Assembly: GCA_040437565.1 (NCBI GenBank) | Contig: JBDOQK010000025.1 | Coordinates: forward strand, 186,001 to 250,000 | Length of the DNA: 64,000 nucleotides | DNA from: Albugo candida | Taxonomy: Eukaryota > Oomycota > Peronosporomycetes > Albuginales | Direction: 5' to 3' | Shown: piece by piece, positions 57,686 to 64,000 of the stretch | How the letters are laid out: every line of letters starts with the position of its first letter | Position numbering within the stretch: position 1 is the stretch's first letter | Translations under genes and position numbers: made by a program | The notes under the pieces: generated by a model | Seen by the model: the letters and a program-made list of their open reading frames with translations, nothing else | What the model was told of the DNA's origin: nothing | Database searches by the model: none

Positions 57686-59402
57686 GGTTATGAGCCCAAC
57701 GCCCATGGACCATGCTGCTAAGAATCAAGTTCAAGCGCCAGCCACGACCCAAGTCGACGACGACGGAACCATTACAGCCTCCGGCGCGGGCGAGGGCATG
57801 GCCAGGCTGCTGGACTCAATCACGGATTTGAAAAGTGACATGGGAGCTCGCCTTAATAGGCTTGAAGCTCTTCGAGTTGAGGACGATCAAGTGTCGGACG
57901 TGTCCGCCGGTAGCAGCACCTTCCGCACGTATGCGGAGGCGCGCACGGGACTTGGCCGAAACATGACTCTAGCCTTACTCGAAGACGAAGTCGTGCCTGG
58001 CTCAACGCGACACCACGCGGCAGGGCCAAGGCAGCAACGACTCGAAGGAGGAGTAGGCGGGATGGGCTCGCCCCCTCAGGCGCTACGGGGATCGGCGTTC
58101 GGTCCGGTTCCAGAGCCAGCGTGTTTTGCGCCACAGAGGCCCCTGTAGATGAGGGACCTGAAGCTCGCGATAGAAAACTTCGAGGGCAAGGAGATCTACC
58201 CGGGATTTGGCTCAGGCTTCGCTCCTTGGGGAAAGCGATTCCTTCGCCAAGTTCGTATCGCTGAGGAACTCAGCGGGTGCATCTGGTCTCGATATATCAA
58301 GCTAGATGTACTTGGCCGGTACTTGATTGGCAAAGCTGGTCAGCTTTTCAACAGCCAAGTGGATACATGGTACTCCGAGAACCCACACGTATGGTACTCG
58401 ATGGACCGGATGAACTTGAAGTTTGGACCCATGATTTCGAAGTCACAAGCCTTCAAGATGTTCACGTCCAAGAAAAAGGAATCGGTATCGTGGAGTGACC
58501 ACATGCTGTTTCTAATGGCGGTCAGCGACGCAGTTGGAGGAGCACAAGACCAAGTTCTCGAGAACATCGCCAAGTATGCGAGCTCGGGTACCGAGATTCA
58601 AGGCGTTCTACTCGCGCGTTATAACCCTCATCGAGAAGATTATTTGAGACAAGCTGAGGAGCTGGTGCATTTTGATCTGCTCAACGACCCAACGATTCGA
58701 CTGCGGTCTAAGCCAACTGTGGCTGTCGTCAAGTGCAACGATTCCGGCCAGCACAGAAACGTGACAGAACGCAAGGGTAAGAAGTCTGGCGCCTGCTTCA
58801 AGTGTGGCAAGGATGGCCATTACAAACGCGACTGTCACAGCGAGACGAAAAAGAATTTCGCGCTAGCTGTTCGGACGGAGTCGACGCCACGAGTCAATGG
58901 ATTTTGGACAGAGGGTCGAGTCGTCACTTGGTGACGACGGTGTTGCAGCTGAGCAATGCAGTTGAGTGTGACGAGGAGTGTTTACTTCCGAATGGAGAAG
59001 CCTACGTATGCAGCTAAAGGGTACTGCCGAGTTTAAGGTCATTGTTGACGGTGAAGCTCGCCGAGTCAAACTTCTCGGTGCGTATTACGCCAAGAATCTC
59101 CCATTTAACATTATATCCTATGGAAGGATTGAAGAACGTGGATGTGAGCTTCGCTACGACGGGCAATAGCGATCGGAGATCCGCCGAAGCGATGGATGTA
59201 AGANNNNNNNNNNNNNNNNNNNNNNNNNNNNNNNNNNNNNNNNNNNNNNNNNNNNNNNNNNNNNNNNNNNNNNNNNNNNNNNNNNNNNNNNNNNNNNNNN
59301 NNNCTCGGTTGCAGGTGCTTATGAAGATATGCGCCCTCTAACGAAGCGGGACGAATACATGCAAGCGCGTAGTGAGAAACACACAGCACCCTGAGGAAGG
59401 AG

Positions 59403-59692
59403 TGTCGTAAGAAGATGTATCCGCCAAGTCTGCGGGTCTCGGCAAATACGTAACCTGACATTTCAGGGGTTTCGTAACGCCTTCCGTTATGAAGATCACG
59501 GTGCGGTGGTTATGCCACAAACAGACACTGCTCAGGGGTCGAGGAGTTTCAGGGGATGCAAGGCACAATGGGCGCGCAAAGGAAATGTAAGACTACAGGT
59601 AAGAGAGGTAAAGCTTACATGCATAATATATTCACTTCGGCTTTTGACACCTTTAGCCGACCGAGCTTCAGCGCCACGTGCAACAATTGATA
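59403..59692 (+). repeat. 3' LTR of element B
   Basis: Begins tgtcgtaagaagatg right after the purine-rich gaggaaggag and ends before the target-site repeat gttgg at 59693-59697. Confidence 0.8.
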
Positions 59693-61189
59693 GTTGGACC
59701 TGTAGTGTTGAATAGCGTGGAAGATGCAACCCGTCAACTTTTACCGAGGCAGTTCAGATCGTGGACAAATTTACATGGAAAGCGGCGATGCAAGAAGAAA
59801 TTCTAGCTGTGGTGACACCATTTGATGCAAATTGAATACATACAAAACGGGTGTATAAGACGAAACGTGACGCAGATAAAAATTTAGAGCGATGCAAAGC
59901 TCGTTTGGTCGTATATGGAAATGAAGAAGGATTTAGTAGTAACTACAACATTACCTTCCAAGCTGTGATGAAGATGTCAGGTTTATAATCAATATTGGCT
60001 TTAGAGAGAACATGGCAGGTTCTGGCACAGTATGGCGATATACCCAACGAATTTCAAAGCCGACAAGGAAACGGAGCTCAACATTTTTTAAGAATCTCGC
60101 AAGGAGTGGACGTGGATCACGAGACACTTGATTCGTATCAAGTCGAGATAAAGGAAGAACTGTCGCTAGGTTAAAGAAAGCGCTGTACGGTTTGAAATAA
60201 GTAGGAAGACTTTGGTCAGAATCGCTGCATAAGAAAATAGTGTCCCTAAGATCCACATAGTGTCTTAACAACATGTGTTTTTACTGGAAGCGATATGATG
60301 CACGTCTAATCGTTGTGGGGGCTTACGTCGACGAACTTCTGGTAACAGCTACTGGACCTTTGCAGATTGGCATGATTTTTAGTGATTTGAAGAATTTTTC
60401 TGTTGAAAACTTGGGTATTGCGCATAATTTTCTCGGAACCCTGATTCATTATGATAATGAACTCGGTTACGATATTGATCAAGAATTGACGATTGTAGGT
60501 ATGCTCAAGGAAATGGGTTTGGAAAATGCTCATGCAACACGGATTCCGCTAGGTGATACCACCAATGGCGTTGTAGAAAACGATGTCATGCTCTCGATTG
60601 GTACCACATNNNNNNNNNNNNNNNNNNNNNNNNNNNNNNNNNNNNNNNNNNNNNNNNNNNNNNNNNNNNNNNNNNNNNNNNNNNNNNNNNNNNNNNNNNN
60701 NNNNNNNNNATATATCGAACTGGCGGGTATGCCAGCGTATGTTTTACCTGCAAACAAAGCGGGGATCTCTCTCGATTATGAAAGCAGAATTCACTGGAGC
60801 GTCGGTCGTAACTTCAGAGATGATTACATAAGTGATTGCTGGGAGAGATGGAGATAGATTGTGTTATGCCGATGCCACTCAAGGTAGATAACCAGGCCGC
60901 GCTCATGCAACTTGCCAAAGACTTTCATCAGAAGCACAGCACATTGACGTGAGAAGAAAGTTTGTGGGTGAGGAACGCAGGATTCTAAAGACCGAATATT
61001 GTGAACGTTCTCGCATGCCAGCCGACATTATGAAGAAGGCGCTTCGTGCACCGAGATCAGAGGAGTTGAAAATCCTGTCGGCTAACACCAAAAATCAGTG
61101 AGATATGTCATGGCGCAATGTGCCTTGAAAACATCAGAGCCGAAGAAACGCACGATGGAGGAGTGTTGGAAATCAGATGACGTTGAAGA

Positions 61190-61352
61190 TGACGTTGAAT
61201 TCTATACGCACGGACACTGGAGGAAATTTCATTTTCATTTGTTAGTTTGATGCGTGCAGTCTTCTCAACCACTTAGGGGTTGGAAAGATTGGCGGATATT
61301 TATTAACTTCTTAATATAGAACTTCTGCATCTACCTTCTCAAAAAAACAACA
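61190..61352 (+). repeat. 3' LTR of element A
   Basis: Counterpart of 54426-54607; ends aacaaca followed by host sequence. Slightly shorter than the 5' copy. Confidence 0.65.
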
Positions 61353-62110
61353 TTAACATCTCCAAAATCGATTGTTTTTGAAGAAATGCGACAAGATCGG
61401 TAGTATTTACATACGCTTGAAGCGTATGTGACGCAAAGATCGAAGCAATAATTACATCGCTCGCATATGCGCAGAAATCGCACCTTAAAGCGTTTTATGC
61501 GCTTTTTCTGCACAATGAGTCACTTAAAGCTATGTGAGCTACTACAACAAATATGACATACGATTTAGTGCTTTAGAAACTGAATAGCATTGCGTGTGAT
61601 GTCGCGTCTACGGAATGAGACACTAGAGTAAATGCGATCAGCTCGACTTTCTTAAAATAGATGGCACATCCATCAGCCCTCTGTGGATTCCTTTTCTTCT
61701 TCAAGAAGAAAGTATTCTCGATTGGGTTAGCTGTGCTACTATCAGATTCGGAAATGTGTAGAGAAACTGTATATCTATCACTCGGCTGCATCGACTTCGA
61801 AGGTCGATTTTGGCTACAATCCACTCTGTAGGCAGACATNNNNNNNNNNNNNNNNNNNNNNNNNNNNNNNNNNNNNNNNNNNNNNNNNNNNNNNNNNNNN
61901 NNNNNNNNNNNNNNNNNNNNNNNNNNNNNNNNNNNNNNNAAAGTATTCTCGATTGGGTTAGCTGTGCTACTATCAGATTCGGAAATGTGTAGAGAAACTG
62001 TATATCTATCACTCGGCTGCATCGACTTCGAAGGTCGATTTTGGCTACAATCCACTCTGTAGGCAGACATTCGATACTATAGTGTTGCTTTTGAAATACC
62101 CAAGTATACA
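61353..62110 (-). pseudogene. Fragment resembling a CCR4/angel/nocturnin-type nuclease
   Basis: On the minus strand the segment KKRNPQRADGCAIYFKKVEL resembles the pDGCAIFFK block of the endonuclease/exonuclease/phosphatase fold in CCR4-like deadenylases, preceded by a Ser-rich stretch. Downstream ASDVIIASIF faintly recalls the following NVAIIAVL strand. No catalytic Glu/Asp/His set or complete frame is seen. The fragment is cut by the retroelement on one side. The gap at 61840-61939 has a 131-bp duplicated flank (61709-61839 and 61940-62070). Confidence 0.35.
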
Positions 62111-62119
62111 ATTTAGGCT

Positions 62120-62770
62120 ACCAAGATGGGTGAGTTGCCAGGAGAATTTTCAAAATGTTACGAATGAATTTGCAATAGTGTAACGCCGGCATGAGGAAGT
62201 GATAGTAAGCAAAGGAAGATAATCTGGCGGAGCTCTATTTGCTAAAAATTGGAAAGTGAGATTTTTAATTAAAGAATCCTGCTTCACCTATCTTATTGGC
62301 TAGTCCAGTTCTCCAACTAAATATGAACTATGCATGCATGTACAGTGGAGGTTGTTACATCCTCCCGGAATTGACTTCTCGTTGTCGTTTCTTGAAATCG
62401 GCGATGAGAACATTCCAATGAGAAACATGACGAATATCTTGCTCCCGCTCCCATGTAGCTTCGTGCTCGAGTAATCCATACCATTTCACGAGCCATTCAG
62501 GTATACAGTTGAGTTGACGCTTCTGAAGAAGCTGTTTAATGATGTGCATCGTGTCACCACTGTCCTCGTCAAAAATAAGTCGGGNNNNNNNNNNNNNNNN
62601 NNNNNNNNNNNNNNNNNNNNNNNNNNNNNNNNNNNNNNNNNNNNNNNNNNNNNNNNNNNNNNNNNNNNNNNNNNNNNNNNNNNNAATCCTGGTTCACCTA
62701 TCTGATTGGCTAATCCAGTTCTCCAATCATATAGAACTATGATTGCATGTACAATCGAGGTTGTTACAAA
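62120..62770 (-). mobile_element. Gypsy-type (chromovirus) fossil: chromodomain end and LTR fragments
   Basis: A minus-strand frame (62549-62355) reads a chromodomain: CIPEWLVKWYGLLEHEATWE with the aromatic-cage positions recognisable, as at the C terminus of chromovirus integrases. It is followed by a purine tract (gggagga) and an LTR-like start tgtaacaacctcc at about 62357 going down. A second LTR-like start (tgtaacaacctcg) lies at about 62768, and the two share about 85 bases (62270-62357 and 62685-62768). The N gap at 62585-62684 separates the parts. Broken and incomplete. Confidence 0.6.
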
Positions 62771-62859
62771 TAGCCGATGTAGACGAGGTCCTCATTTGAT
62801 CTAAGTCGTTCATTACCAGTTACTGGCGATAACGCATCCATGTGTCGAAACAATGATTC

Positions 62860-63240
62860 AATCTTGCTGTAATATGATCAGACAACAACGTCGAATTCCT
62901 GATGCCCCCCGTGTTCAGAATCAATCTCACAAGAAAACATCTAGACGTTTGTATTGATCTAAAGAAGTGCGCCTTCGGAGCATTCATCAAAGAAGGTCCA
63001 ACACATCTTAGGTCGCATTCACCATGCCTTGATCCGGAATAATAGGGTGATGACTCGAGGGTTGTCTGTTTCTAGGAATATAGCTGTCTGGTTTCATCAG
63101 AAGCTTACGAATATTGTTCTTGACTCTAATGCAAAATCAACCGCCGTCGACGAAATTCTCGTGTGTGATCAAATTGGCATGTTTACCGGGTTCATCGCAT
63201 GCATCGCGACAGACAATTTGTTTTCCAACAAAACTTGAAC
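62860..63240 (+). mobile_element. Degenerate retroelement-like sequence
   Basis: A plus-strand stretch around 62930-63030 resembles a decayed KCAF-type strand of a Gypsy reverse transcriptase. Heavily broken, family assignment weak. Confidence 0.25.
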
Positions 63241-64000
63241 AAAATATTGTAGCCATCGAGTTCTGCTGCTGTTACATTGTGATCGTGCTTATATTGAAAT
63301 GAAATTGCTGGCTTTTATAGTGGAAGCAGCTTTTCATTCTTCACGAAGTTTAATTTGGATGGAGTAGGGGAACTTTTTTCAGCAAAAGCATTATATCAAA
63401 AGAAAGGGCCACAGGTTACCGTCCAGAACTGATATGTCGAATTACTGAATATCACGCAATGATTACAAAGCGATAGAAACAACTTCAGCAATTCGTGTCA
63501 AATATCAAATATATATGGTACGCTATAAGCATATTTCATCAAAGCAAGTCAAATATTGAGGTCGGATCCTTAGCTACTGCATTTCCTCAACCCCGATTCA
63601 AACCGTTTATGTGTGAAGCAACTCTGCTGCACTTGAGAAAAGGCGTGAAGATTACTTTATGGAGATTGTGAAGGCCAGTTCCGTCATGTAGCTGCCAAGA
63701 AGGTTTCTGACAATACTGTCTGATAGTAGTCACCGCACCTACTTCAAACGCATTCGTTGTGAATTACTCCATCTCCCGAAAAGGCCTTGATAGCTGTGTG
63801 TGATAGGCATAATCGGTCGAAATCAGGATCTGCATTTGCACGGCAGCAAAAAATTACGCGGCAATATTGAAGAACGCAGACGACCCTCACGTTTACGGAT
63901 ATAAGGAACTGTCTGCAAAGCGACTTGAAAGTCATTTGTAGCAATTATCATAATTCAAACTTAGAACATCCGTATAAGCAATTAATGAGGAAAAAAGGAT
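63241..64000. other. No supported gene
   Basis: AT-rich sequence with only short random frames. No repeat, RNA gene or splice-linked frame recognised. Confidence 0.5.

Larger units (their letters stand above)
57398..59692 (+). mobile_element. Copia-type LTR element B, nested in element A, incomplete
   Basis: Bounded by two direct repeats of about 290 bases (57398-57685 and 59403-59692) and by the 5-base repeat GTTGG on both outer sides, a target-site duplication. Inside are a primer-binding-like ggttatgagccc, a gag of about 400 residues with the knuckle CFKCGKDGHYKRDC (57684-58870), and a protease-like start (WILDRGSSRHL) near 58895. The gap at 59204-59303 and a purine tract (gaggaaggag) precede the 3' LTR. 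The rest of pol is absent from this assembly. It is broken. Its gag is still fairly readable and more GC-rich than the surroundings, so it is younger than element A. Confidence 0.8.
54426..61352 (+). mobile_element. Copia-type LTR element A, broken, host of a nested insertion
   Basis: Fossil Ty1/copia element. Its order is 5' LTR (54426-54607), gag with a CX2CX4HX4C knuckle (CHGCGETGHLRVVC) near 55830-55870, GAG-pre-integrase (HRRFGHIKYSVVSRLA), integrase (RTDSGGEF) about 56500-57330, reverse transcriptase with the YVDE-type box (GAYVDELLVTAT) about 59740-60600, RNase H (KVDNQAALMQL) about 60800-61100, 3' LTR (61190-61352). The LTRs share cgcacggacactggagga and end acaaca. A primer-binding-like ggtgatgagtcc follows the 5' LTR. 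It is broken many times over, holds N gaps and is interrupted by element B. The LTRs have clearly diverged, so the insertion is old. Confidence 0.8.

Noticed and set aside
57504-57752. Minus-strand frames of 65-82 codons in both LTRs of element B
   Set aside because: They occur in both LTRs because the LTRs are repeats. No coding character or homology.
54426-61352. Polinton or other capsid-bearing DNA element as an alternative for the retroelement cluster
   Set aside because: The zinc knuckle, the integrase and reverse-transcriptase order and the LTRs fit Copia; no DNA polymerase B or packaging ATPase was seen.
1-64000. CRISPR arrays, operons or bacterial promoters
   Set aside because: Introns, eukaryotic gene families and LTR elements show nuclear eukaryotic DNA; no regularly spaced short repeats were seen.

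Overview
The window is nuclear DNA from a compact, gene-dense oomycete genome. A white rust of the genus Albugo fits best. Three things point there: very short GT-AG introns (mostly 45-65 nt), flagellar and conserved eukaryotic genes packed a few hundred bases apart, and two large secreted-type proteins carrying the CX2CX5G (CCG) motif described for Albugo candida effectors. The species call is inference. Seventeen runs of exactly 100 N interrupt the sequence. Most are flanked by the same 130-410 bp on both sides, so they are unmerged contig overlaps and not true missing sequence.

Layout. 1-6.9 kb: 3' end of splicing factor SF3B3, a proline-rich single-pass membrane protein, the dynein-2 light intermediate chain, a multipass membrane protein and an unresolved gene. 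7.1-16.8 kb: a tandem segmental duplication of a CCG effector plus an F-BAR protein gene. One copy is largely intact. The other has a decayed F-BAR copy, followed by a remnant of a helical-repeat gene whose fuller copy lies at 19.6-21.1 kb. 17-24.9 kb: neuroguidin (Lcp5/Sas10 family), two small genes, the helical-repeat (PSMD5-like) gene, a heat-shock-type transcription factor, a kaptin-like protein and a PH-domain protein. 25.4-34.8 kb: an unknown spliced gene, a 1282-residue APP1-type phosphatase with eight C-terminal repeats, several small or unresolved genes and WDR53. 34.8-51.3 kb: an acidic disordered protein, 3-hydroxyacyl-CoA dehydrogenase, an RME-8/DNAJC13-like giant that lacks a visible J domain, and an EF-hand/PH/CaMK-type kinase.

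From about 51.3 kb the gene-rich region ends. 54.4-61.4 kb holds a broken Copia-type LTR element with a second Copia-type element nested in it. After that come a fragment of a CCR4/angel-type nuclease and remains of a chromodomain-bearing Gypsy element.

The genes are mostly independent housekeeping functions: splicing, small-subunit rRNA processing, endosomal trafficking, fatty-acid oxidation, intraflagellar transport and signalling. The pathogen-specific part is the CCG effector duplication. Exon boundaries below were read by eye from splice signals and frame continuity, so they need transcript support.
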